Origin: Phototrophicales bacterium
GTDB lineage: Bacteria > Chloroflexota > Anaerolineae > Aggregatilineales > Phototrophicaceae
Length of the DNA: 8,173 bases
Direction of reading: 5' to 3'
Assembly (NCBI GenBank): GCA_002794515.1
Contig: PGTJ01000099.1
Location: forward strand, 1-8,173
Shown in pieces: positions 1 to 5,304 of this stretch; the first letter of the stretch is position 1, and the number at the start of each line of letters is the position of its first letter. Under the pieces are notes generated by a model. That model was not told the DNA's origin and searched no databases. It was given only the letters and a program-made list of their open reading frames with translations. A program made the translations under genes and the position numbers.

Positions 1-67
1 AGAAAGCATGTGCAATTACTTGAATTATTTTATATCACGCGATTATTTTCGCACCATCACCACCGAG

Positions 68-113
68 AAAGGAGACAGCGCATTTTTGTGACAAGACAAG
101 CTCAATTTGCGCT
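68..113 (+). promoter_or_regulatory. Displaced Shine-Dalgarno and hairpin before first S1 gene
   Basis: A strong SD, AAAGGAGA, lies at 68-75, but the best start codon of the S1 gene is at 125, about 50 nt further on, and nothing SD-like lies directly before 125. Between them, AGCGCA (77-82) can pair with TGCGCT (108-113). If this stem forms, the SD ends up roughly 13 nt from the ATG. The same SD is 12 nt before a GTG at 88 that opens a 27-codon out-of-frame ORF ending at 171, so a leader peptide is the alternative reading. The stem is only 6 bp with a 25-nt loop, so the folding is inference. Confidence 0.4.
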
Positions 114-124
114 ATTTCGTTATT

Positions 125-1327
125 ATGGACGACAACAATACATCACAGATGAGCGATATGTCGGAATTTGAACGATTACTCAATGAATCGTTTGAACCAC
201 AAGATTTGATGCGTGGTCAAATCCGCACAGGTCTTATCTTAGAAATTAAGCCCCGCGAAATTATCATCGATTTGGGGACGAAACAAGATGGCATCGTACG
301 TTTAGAAGATTTAGAACGCCTCGATGACCAATTCCGCGAAAGCCTAAAGGTCGGTGATGAAGTCCCTGTATACATCCTGAACCCACGCGATGCCGATGAT
401 AATCTGATCGTCTCGATTAATATGGGGCTACAACGGTACGATTGGGAAAAAGCCCGTGAGCTACTCAAGACCGAGGAGGTCGATACCGTCCGTGTGGTTG
501 GCAATAATCGCGGTGGTATTTTGGTGCGTTGGCGCAGATTAGAGGGGTTCATCCCCAGCTCACATCTGACCAGTGTGAATGTCGCCGACAAAAGCGAAAA
601 CTCGAATGACCTGATGGGCAAAGAACTGATTGTCAAGGTCATCGAAGTCGACCAAGACCGCAGACGACTCATCTTTAGTGAGCGTGAGGCACAAAAAGAA
701 TGGCGGGCGCAACAAAAAGCACGTTTGCTCTCTGAACTCAAAGAGGGGGATGTGGTCTCTGGCACGGTGACTGGCTTGCGCGATTTTGGCGCGTTTGTCA
801 ATTTAGGTGGTGCAGATGGTCTGATTCACGTCTCGGAATTGGCGTGGCATCGCGTTGATCATCCACGCGATGTGCTGAAAGTCGGCGATGTGATTGATGT
901 GTATATCCTCAATTTAGACCGCGACTCAAACCGCATCGCCCTCAGTCGCAAGCGCCTATTGCGCGATCCTTGGGAAGAGGCGGCAGAGAAATATCATGAG
1001 GGTCAATTGGTCGAGGGCATTGTGACCAATGTGGTCGATTTTGGCGCATTCGTGGCGCTCGACAATGGTTTAGAGGGCTTATTGCACCTGAGCGAAATGG
1101 GTGATGGCACGCTCAAAGAACCGCATTCATATGTGCAAAAGGGCGATCGGCTCAATTTGCGAATCAGCCATCTCGAACCAGAAAAACGTCGTGTCGGCTT
1201 CACCCAACGTTGGGGGACAGAGACCACCGAGACATCTGCTGTATCTGCAGAAACATCAGTAGCATCGGATACTCAAGCGCCTGATCAAACAACCAACCCG
1301 CCCAGTGAAGGGTCATCTGCCGAATAA
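125..1327 (+). CDS. rpsA: Four-domain S1 RNA-binding protein (bS1-like), first copy
   Basis: A 400-residue protein with four S1 (OB-fold) RNA-binding domains, at about residues 31-101, 117-198, 206-277 and 302-372. Domains 3 and 4 have the classic pattern GTVTGLRDFGAFV...GLIHVSEL and GIVTNVVDFGAFV...GLLHLSEM. A low-complexity tail rich in Thr, Ser and Glu (about 374-400) ends the protein. The likely role is ribosomal protein bS1, which holds mRNA on the 30S subunit. Proteobacterial S1 has six domains; four-domain forms of this size occur in other phyla. ATG 125 is chosen because a TGA at 89-91 blocks the frame upstream and the N-terminus then matches the paralogue at 1652. TTG 107 and ATG 149 or 158 remain possible. 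The family call is secure; the ribosomal role is inferred. Confidence 0.9.
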   Translation: MDDNNTSQMSDMSEFERLLNESFEPQDLMRGQIRTGLILEIKPREIIIDLGTKQDGIVRLEDLERLDDQFRESLKVGDEVPVYILNPRDADDNLIVSINMGLQRYDWEKARELLKTEEVDTVRVVGNNRGGILVRWRRLEGFIPSSHLTSVNVADKSENSNDLMGKELIVKVIEVDQDRRRLIFSEREAQKEWRAQQKARLLSELKEGDVVSGTVTGLRDFGAFVNLGGADGLIHVSELAWHRVDHPRDVLKVGDVIDVYILNLDRDSNRIALSRKRLLRDPWEEAAEKYHEGQLVEGIVTNVVDFGAFVALDNGLEGLLHLSEMGDGTLKEPHSYVQKGDRLNLRISHLEPEKRRVGFTQRWGTETTETSAVSAETSVASDTQAPDQTTNPPSEGSSAE

Positions 1328-1338
1328 TCGGCAATGGA

Positions 1339-1365
1339 TGGGCGCAACAACCAATGTCGCGCCCA
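1339..1365 (+). terminator. Hairpin after first S1 gene, probable weak terminator
   Basis: TGGGCGC (1339-1345) pairs with GCGCCCA (1359-1365). After one A/C mismatch, ACA/TGT adds three more pairs, closing a 5-nt loop. It begins 11 nt after the stop codon. The following AAAATTCCTT is a poor U-tract, so it may be a weak terminator or an mRNA-end stabiliser. Confidence 0.5.
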
Positions 1366-1383
1366 AAATTCCTTCATAATGAA

Positions 1384-1392
1384 TGTTATAAT
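1384..1392 (+). promoter_or_regulatory. Extended -10 promoter candidate upstream of second S1 gene
   Basis: TGTTATAAT is a perfect extended -10 element (TGn followed by TATAAT at 1387-1392). The hexamer 17 nt upstream (CAAAAT, 1364-1369) is a poor -35, as extended -10 promoters allow. It is the most upstream of three stacked candidates before the second S1 gene. Confidence 0.5.
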
Positions 1393-1394
1393 GG

Positions 1395-1415
1395 TGTTTG
1401 ACACATGTTAGACAC
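1395..1415 (+). repeat. Tandem 10-bp direct repeat, one helical turn apart
   Basis: TGTTTGACAC (1395-1404) and TGTTAGACAC (1406-1415) differ by one base and are offset by 11 bp. They sit just after the upstream -10 and overlap the -35 of the next promoter. The geometry suits side-by-side binding of a regulator, but no specific regulator is recognised. Confidence 0.45.
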
Positions 1416-1426
1416 CAATTTATGAT
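1398..1426 (+). promoter_or_regulatory. Sigma-70-type promoter candidate, second in the stack
   Basis: Consensus TTGACA (1398-1403) and TATGAT (1421-1426) are separated by 17 bp. The -35 falls inside the first copy of the direct repeat at 1395-1415, so a protein bound there would compete with RNA polymerase. Confidence 0.6.
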
Positions 1427-1433
1427 GTTTGCA

Positions 1434-1462
1434 TTGACATTTCTTCGTCCCCTTTGTAAAAT
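1434..1462 (+). promoter_or_regulatory. Sigma-70-type promoter candidate, nearest to second S1 gene
   Basis: Consensus TTGACA (1434-1439) and TAAAAT (1457-1462) are separated by 17 bp, predicting a start near 1469. This leaves a leader of about 183 nt before ATG 1652. It is one of the two strongest promoter matches seen in the window. Confidence 0.7.
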
Positions 1463-1468
1463 TCACAC

Positions 1469-1651
1469 GATTTTATGAAAGGGAACAGCGTCACGGTAAA
1501 CTTACTCGTGCCACGCTTATTATCATAGTTGTGCCATCATTTTTATCGCAACATCATGTTCAATTAAGCGGTCACTTCTGGAGAGAGAATTGAGCCGTCT
1601 TTTCGCGTTCCCACATCATGAGTCAAAAATTTAACTATTAGGAGCATATTT
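1469..1651 (+). promoter_or_regulatory. Structured 5' leader of second S1 gene
   Basis: This stretch has no convincing ORF but clear folding potential. GGGAAC plus GCG (1481-1490, one bulged A) pairs with CGCGTTCCC (1604-1612), closing a long-range helix. Inside it, CACG-GTA (1492-1498) pairs with TAC-t-CGTG (1503-1510) around a 4-nt loop, and AACAT/ATGTT flanks 1555. After the helix come AGGAG (1640-1644), a 7-nt spacer and the ATG. It could serve autoregulation by S1-type protein, which is known for E. coli rpsA, but that is inference and no known leader family is recognised. Confidence 0.4.
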
Positions 1652-2863
1652 ATGTCTAACACATCGTCAGAGGTCTTCTCTGATACTATGGATTTCGCCG
1701 CATTACTCGAAGCCTCGTTTGAAACAGATGATTTGGAACGTGGTGATGTTGTCACTGGTGTCATTTTAGGAATTGACCAACAAGGGTTGATTGTCGGGAT
1801 TAATGGGTCGCCACGCGATGGTTTTGTCTCGCGCAAAGACATTGAACGCCTCAATATGCGTCCAGAAGATTATAAGCTGAACGACACAATTGATGTGATT
1901 GTTTTGCGGACAGAAGATGAAGAAGGCAACCTTGTATTATCGGTTTCACAAGCTCGCCAAAGTGAAGATTGGAAAATCGCCGAAGATTTGCAAACCAAAG
2001 ACGAAATTTGGTATGGCGAAGTGGCAGAAGCCAATCGCGGTGGTCTGATTATCTTGTTCGGCAATTTGCGTGGTTTTGTGCCTGCCAGCCATGTCAGCGA
2101 TTTGCCCAGAGGCTTGAATGAAGAAGAGCGCAAAAATTACCTCGCCCGCCTTGTGGGGCAAAAAGTCCCACTCAAGGTCATCGAAGTCAACCGCAAACGT
2201 CGCCGTTTGGTCTTCTCGCAACGCGATGCCCAACGCGATAACCGCGAAGCCCGCAAAGACAGCTTGCTCGATGAACTCAAAGAGGGTGAAGTCCGCCGTG
2301 GCACTGTTAGTGGCTTGCGCGATTTTGGCGCATTTGTTGATTTGGGCGGTGCAGATGGTCTGATCCACATCTCTGAATTGGCGTGGCATCGGGTGAAACA
2401 TCCCAAAGAAATTCTGGAAGTCGGCGACCAAGTTGATGTGTACATTTTGCGTCTGGATAGCGAAGGCAAACGCATCGGACTCAGCCTCAAGCGCCTGCAA
2501 CCCAATCCGTGGTCAATTGTCGAAGAACTGTATCATGTTGGGCAATTGGTGCAAGGCACAGTGAGCCGTACCGCCCAATTTGGCGCGTTCATCAGCCTCG
2601 AACCGGGTATCGAAGCCTTGTTGCATGTCAGCCAAATCGGTGACGGCACCGTGCAAGATGCCACACAAGTCATCAAAGATGGTGATGTGTTGACCATGCG
2701 AATCATCAGCATTGAAGCCGATAAGCAACGCTTGGGGTTGAGCCTGCGCGATTTAGACCTTGAGATGCCTGTTGCCGATAACGATGCCGAGACAGAACTG
2801 GTCGAGACTATCACCGAAGAGGTGCAAGCGACCGTCACCGATGACACGATGGAGACTGCCTAA
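1652..2863 (+). CDS. rpsA: Four-domain S1 RNA-binding protein (bS1-like), second copy
   Basis: A 403-residue tandem paralogue of the preceding gene, colinear along its whole length. The S1 domains lie at about residues 31-102, 118-192, 210-282 and 296-367, followed by an acidic Asp/Glu/Thr-rich tail. Domain 3 (GTVSGLRDFGAFVDLGGADGL) is nearly identical to its counterpart; domains 1 and 2 have diverged most. The start is secure, with AGGAG 7 nt before the ATG. It has separate promoters and a long leader, so it need not be expressed together with copy 1. Either copy could be the true bS1 and the other an accessory mRNA-binding protein; sequence alone does not decide. Confidence 0.9.
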   Translation: MSNTSSEVFSDTMDFAALLEASFETDDLERGDVVTGVILGIDQQGLIVGINGSPRDGFVSRKDIERLNMRPEDYKLNDTIDVIVLRTEDEEGNLVLSVSQARQSEDWKIAEDLQTKDEIWYGEVAEANRGGLIILFGNLRGFVPASHVSDLPRGLNEEERKNYLARLVGQKVPLKVIEVNRKRRRLVFSQRDAQRDNREARKDSLLDELKEGEVRRGTVSGLRDFGAFVDLGGADGLIHISELAWHRVKHPKEILEVGDQVDVYILRLDSEGKRIGLSLKRLQPNPWSIVEELYHVGQLVQGTVSRTAQFGAFISLEPGIEALLHVSQIGDGTVQDATQVIKDGDVLTMRIISIEADKQRLGLSLRDLDLEMPVADNDAETELVETITEEVQATVTDDTMETA

Positions 2864-2872
2864 ATTCACGCC

Positions 2873-2901
2873 TAGAAATTCGGCATATCGCTTGTTATAA
2901 T
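2873..2901 (+). promoter_or_regulatory. Extended -10 promoter of the bS21 gene
   Basis: TATAAT (2896-2901) is preceded by TGT, giving an extended -10. TAGAAA (2873-2878), four of six bases matching TTGACA, is 17 bp upstream. The predicted start is near 2908. AACGA/TCGTT (2903-2916) forms a small hairpin at the very start of the transcript. Confidence 0.6.
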
Positions 2902-2940
2902 GAACGATAAGTCGTTAGTTACTAGGAGAAAAGGAAATAA

Positions 2941-2985
2941 CTTCTTCCTGCTGGCGCTTACCATTCTCTCGCAGGAAGGAGGTGA
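2941..2985 (+). promoter_or_regulatory. Hairpin masking the Shine-Dalgarno of the bS21 gene
   Basis: CTTCTTCCTGC (2941-2951) can pair with GCAGGAAGGAG (2971-2981) over 11 bp with a single G-U pair and a 19-nt loop. The 3' arm includes most of the SD AAGGAGGTGA (2976-2985), one of the longest possible matches to the 16S 3' end, 6 nt core-to-ATG spacing. Translation of bS21 would therefore depend on opening the stem, fitting feedback control or a thermosensitive switch. The pairing is seen directly; the regulation is inferred. Confidence 0.55.
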
Positions 2986-2988
2986 ATT

Positions 2989-3189
2989 ATGGCTACTGTC
3001 AAATTGAAACCCAACGAGTCTCAAGACCAATTGTTGCGCCGTTTTCGTAAGCGCGTGACCAATGCGGGCATCCTCAGCACGGTTCGTCGCAAACGCTGGC
3101 ACATCTCGAAGAGTGAGTTGCGCCGTATTGAAAAGAAAAAGGCGATTCGTCGGTCTCGTCGTCGTCAACGTAAGGCTTCGATGAAATAA
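2989..3189 (+). CDS. rpsU: 30S ribosomal protein bS21
   Basis: A 66-residue, very basic protein with the bS21 signature: near the N-terminus NES-x-D-x-LLRRF (residues 9-19), then AGIL-x-x-RRKRW (26-36) and a C-terminal half of almost continuous Lys/Arg helix (44-66). E. coli bS21 has 71 residues, so the length fits. bS21 binds the small-subunit platform near the 3' end of 16S rRNA and assists mRNA pairing during initiation. It has its own promoter and a terminator after it, so it is probably monocistronic. bS20 was considered because of size and basicity, but the motif order is that of bS21. Confidence 0.9.
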   Translation: MATVKLKPNESQDQLLRRFRKRVTNAGILSTVRRKRWHISKSELRRIEKKKAIRRSRRRQRKASMK

Positions 3190-3191
3190 TG

Positions 3192-3202
3192 CCCCTTCGG
3201 GG
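3192..3202 (+). other. CCCC-TTC-GGGG stem-loop next to the bS21 stop codon
   Basis: This compact stem begins two bases after the stop codon of the bS21 gene. It can also be read as a UUCG tetraloop on a 3-bp stem. It has no U-tract, so it probably protects the mRNA end or backs up the terminator at 3233-3265. Confidence 0.4.
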
Positions 3203-3232
3203 TATATCATCGCTTTCTCAATGTGTTTATCC

Positions 3233-3265
3233 ACCGCTATCGGCATCACCGTTGATAGCGGTTTT
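3233..3265 (+). terminator. Intrinsic terminator after the bS21 gene
   Basis: ACCGCTATC (3233-3241) pairs with GATAGCGGT (3254-3262) over 9 bp. GG/CC adds pairing inside the loop, and TTTT (3262-3265) follows. It separates bS21 from IF-1. TTGATA at 3252-3257 in the 3' arm, with TATCCT 18 bp on (3276-3281), is a weak candidate promoter for infA. Confidence 0.75.
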
Positions 3266-3303
3266 ATCGTTTATCTATCCTATCTGAAAGGTTTTCTAAA
3301 TCT

Positions 3304-3552
3304 ATGCCAAAACAAGAAGATAAAATAGAAGTGGATGGTGTGGTGGTCGAGGCGTTGCCCAACACACAATTCATGGTCGAGCTGGAAAACGGACATCGGG
3401 TTTTAGCTTATTTATCGGGCAAAATGCGTAAGTTTTATATCCGTATTGCGCTAGGCGACAAAGTACGTATCGAGATGAGCAGTTACGATATGACCCGTGG
3501 GCGTATCATCTTCCGTCATCGGGATCAATTGGCGAATCAAATCGAGGAATAA
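3304..3552 (+). CDS. infA: Translation initiation factor IF-1
   Basis: An 82-residue single OB-fold protein matching IF-1 over almost its full length: VDGVVVEALPN (10-20), the ELENGH and LSGKMRK core (26-43), and SSYDMTRGRIIFR (59-71). Family members are usually about 72 residues; the extra length is mostly a short acidic C-terminal tail (DQLANQIEE). IF-1 binds the 30S A site and works with IF-2 and IF-3 in start selection. AAAGG at 3287-3291 is 12 nt from the ATG, a rather long spacing. The usual neighbours in the large ribosomal-protein operon (secY, map, rpmJ, rpsM) are absent, so the gene is relocated or an extra copy. Confidence 0.93.
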   Translation: MPKQEDKIEVDGVVVEALPNTQFMVELENGHRVLAYLSGKMRKFYIRIALGDKVRIEMSSYDMTRGRIIFRHRDQLANQIEE

Positions 3553-3685
3553 CATTTTTACCCGACATCATCATCTTAGGTGTCATCATGTGTAGGGTTA
3601 CATTGGGGCGGATGTGGGTTGTGCATCAGGACGCATATCTGCCCAAGAAAAATTGTCATTGTTATCAGATCTTAAAAATGTTTTG

Positions 3686-3744
3686 ACGGGCAATCTTCAC
3701 TTGTGTGGAAATTGCCCGTGTGTTAATATTTGCCCGTTAATATT
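3686..3744 (+). repeat. Perfect 9-bp inverted repeat with reiterated motifs
   Basis: ACGGGCAAT (3686-3694) and ATTGCCCGT (3711-3719) form a perfect inverted repeat with a 16-nt spacer. TTGCCCGT recurs at 3730-3737 (first copy 3712-3719), and GTTAATATT occurs at 3722-3730 and 3736-3744. The block lies 26 nt before the start of the DUF4230 gene. It may be a multi-site operator, a promoter region with TAATAT as a -10, or a terminator for infA lacking a clean U-tract. The rest of the gap 3553-3769 shows nothing convincing. Confidence 0.5.
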
Positions 3745-3769
3745 GTTTTTATACAAGAGGGGAATTGAT

Positions 3770-4594
3770 ATGAATACGACACAAGATGATGAAATTATAG
3801 AACAGGTTATTATCGAGCGCGGGCGAGGCACGAATTGGGGATGCGTATTGGTTGCTTTTTCGCCAGTTGCCATTTGTAGCTTAGCCATATTGGGGAGTGT
3901 GTTATTTTGTGGCAATACGTTTGGCAATATCTGGTCAGGTGTCCAGAATGTGTTTTCTTCTATTGGCAGTATCTTTAACCTGAATTTATTCCCCGGTAGC
4001 ACACAAATTGTGACCAGCCCTTCGATTGTCGAACGCATCAGACCACTCGGACAGTTGGTGACGACTCGTGTGGAATTGGCAAATGCGCGGATAGAAGTAT
4101 CAACACGGTATGGTGTTGCCAATGTGTGTTATATTGGTGCATTACATTCGGCACAAGGATCGATTGAAGCGGGGGTGAATTTAGACGGATTTTCATCAGA
4201 GAATGTAACTTATGATGAAGCGCGAGATATGTATATTCTCCGAATCCCACAACCGACTGTCACCAATTGTCAATTAGACCCAATGCAAGTGATCAAATAT
4301 CATGATTGGGGGGATTCAGTAGTGTGTCCTGCCGATTGGGATGAAATGCGCTTATTAGCCAGTTATGAAGCCATCAATAATTTCCGTGATCGGGCGGTTG
4401 AAGAGGATATCATCGGCAAAGCAGAGCGCCAAGCCGATTTAATCCTCAGCAATTTTGTGTCGAGTATCACCGGTAAATCGGTGTTGATTGAATTCATCCC
4501 CGCCACAGAGATGATTTATCCCCGTTCATGTATGCCAGAGCCACCTTCAACATGGCGATATGATGAAGAAGCCAAGCGTTGGGTGAAGGATTAG
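3770..4594 (+). CDS. Membrane-anchored DUF4230 family protein
   Basis: A 274-residue protein of unknown function. A short charged N-terminus precedes one hydrophobic helix (about 23-47), then a Gly/Ser/Phe-rich linker. The DUF4230 domain (about 85-245) is recognisable by the order LGQLVTTRVE, then GSIEAGVNLDGFSSENV, then YILRIPQPTVTNC, then a helical EAINNFRDRAVEEDIIGKAERQA stretch. The C-terminal domain is probably extracytoplasmic. Start: GAGGGG (3757-3762) sits 7 nt before ATG 3770. The frame stays open back to a GTG at 3614, but that extension runs through the inverted repeat and reads like noncoding DNA. The stop overlaps the convergent menG stop. The family call is from memory of the pattern. 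Confidence 0.75.
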   Translation: MNTTQDDEIIEQVIIERGRGTNWGCVLVAFSPVAICSLAILGSVLFCGNTFGNIWSGVQNVFSSIGSIFNLNLFPGSTQIVTSPSIVERIRPLGQLVTTRVELANARIEVSTRYGVANVCYIGALHSAQGSIEAGVNLDGFSSENVTYDEARDMYILRIPQPTVTNCQLDPMQVIKYHDWGDSVVCPADWDEMRLLASYEAINNFRDRAVEEDIIGKAERQADLILSNFVSSITGKSVLIEFIPATEMIYPRSCMPEPPSTWRYDEEAKRWVKD

Positions 4595-5304
4595 GGCTTC
4601 ATGCCCCAATGCACACACATCGTCCCGAACATGAATGATTGATACGACACATCCACAAAACCCGCCTCTTGCATCAACTTCACCAATTCTTGCGGTGTTT
4701 TGAAGGCTTGTGTCGATTCGGGCAGATAGCGATACGCATCTGCCCCTTCTTTGCCCACGATAAATCGCCCCAATAGGGGGATGATATAGCGCAGGTGTAT
4801 CATGATGAACGGACGGAGCAAATTTTTGGGTGGTGGTGAACTATCCAACACCACCACACGCCCGCCCGATTTTAACACGCGAAATTGTTCGCTTAATGCT
4901 TGCGGAATATCGACCACATTTCGCAATAAATACCCTTGTGTGATGACATCAAACGACTCGTCAGGGAAAGGCAAGTGCAAGGCATCTGCGCCCGACCAAC
5001 GCACCGCATCCCCCAATTTGCGCCCCTGTCCGACAATCATCATCGGCAGGGCGAAATCTGCGCCGACCACCGTGGCATTCGGGGTGACTTTCAACGCCTC
5101 GAAGGCGATATCACCTGTGCCTGTGGCTAAGTCGAGCAATTTTTCGTTGGGGGCTAAGCGTGCTTTTTTGATGACAAACCGTCGCCAGCGCATATCCTGC
5201 CCACCCGTCATCAACCGATTCATCAGGTCATAACGCCGTGCGATGCGCCCGAACATATCTTGTACGTATTGTGATTTGGCTTCACCTTGTAATTGTGCTG
5301 TCAT
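4591..5304 (-). CDS. menG: Demethylmenaquinone / UbiE-type C-methyltransferase
   Basis: A 237-residue class I SAM-dependent methyltransferase of the UbiE/MenG family. Family motif 1 is VQDMFGRIARRYDLMN (14-29). SAM-binding motif I is LDLATGTGD (57-65), followed by VVGADFALPMM (79-89), LPFPDESFDVIT (111-122), LLRNVVD (126-132) and the diagnostic YRYLPES (191-197). The end, MCVHWGMKP, resembles the usual C-terminus. The family C-methylates demethylmenaquinone (or the ubiquinone precursor) in the last steps of quinone synthesis. The ATG overlaps the upstream ubiD stop as ATGA, with GGAAAG before it as SD, indicating translational coupling. Full length with no broken motif. Confidence 0.9.
   Translation of the reverse strand: MTAQLQGEAKSQYVQDMFGRIARRYDLMNRLMTGGQDMRWRRFVIKKARLAPNEKLLDLATGTGDIAFEALKVTPNATVVGADFALPMMIVGQGRKLGDAVRWSGADALHLPFPDESFDVITQGYLLRNVVDIPQALSEQFRVLKSGGRVVVLDSSPPPKNLLRPFIMIHLRYIIPLLGRFIVGKEGADAYRYLPESTQAFKTPQELVKLMQEAGFVDVSYQSFMFGTMCVHWGMKP

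Noticed and set aside
20..49. TTGAAT and TATTTT as a promoter for the first S1 gene
   Set aside because: Both boxes are weak in a very AT-rich stretch with 18-bp spacing; not distinguishable from background.
1..171. Frame 1 open from the window edge to TGA 171, as a possible upstream gene end
   Set aside because: The translation looks noncoding (His/Arg runs, odd composition) and about 57 open codons can occur by chance; kept only as a possible short leader ORF from GTG 88.
217..801. Long - strand ORF (194 codons) opposite the first S1 gene
   Set aside because: Shadow of the S1 gene: low-complexity Ser/Arg-rich translation, no RBS, and the + strand frame has clear domains.
1946..2500. Long - strand ORF (184 codons) opposite the second S1 gene
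   Set aside because: Shadow ORF with no recognisable domain; the + strand reading is unambiguous.
3614..3769. N-terminal extension of the DUF4230 protein from GTG 3614, with a Cys-rich CxNCxCxxxC-like stretch
   Set aside because: The Cys motif comes from the inverted repeat DNA; ATG 3770 has a well-spaced GAGGGG.
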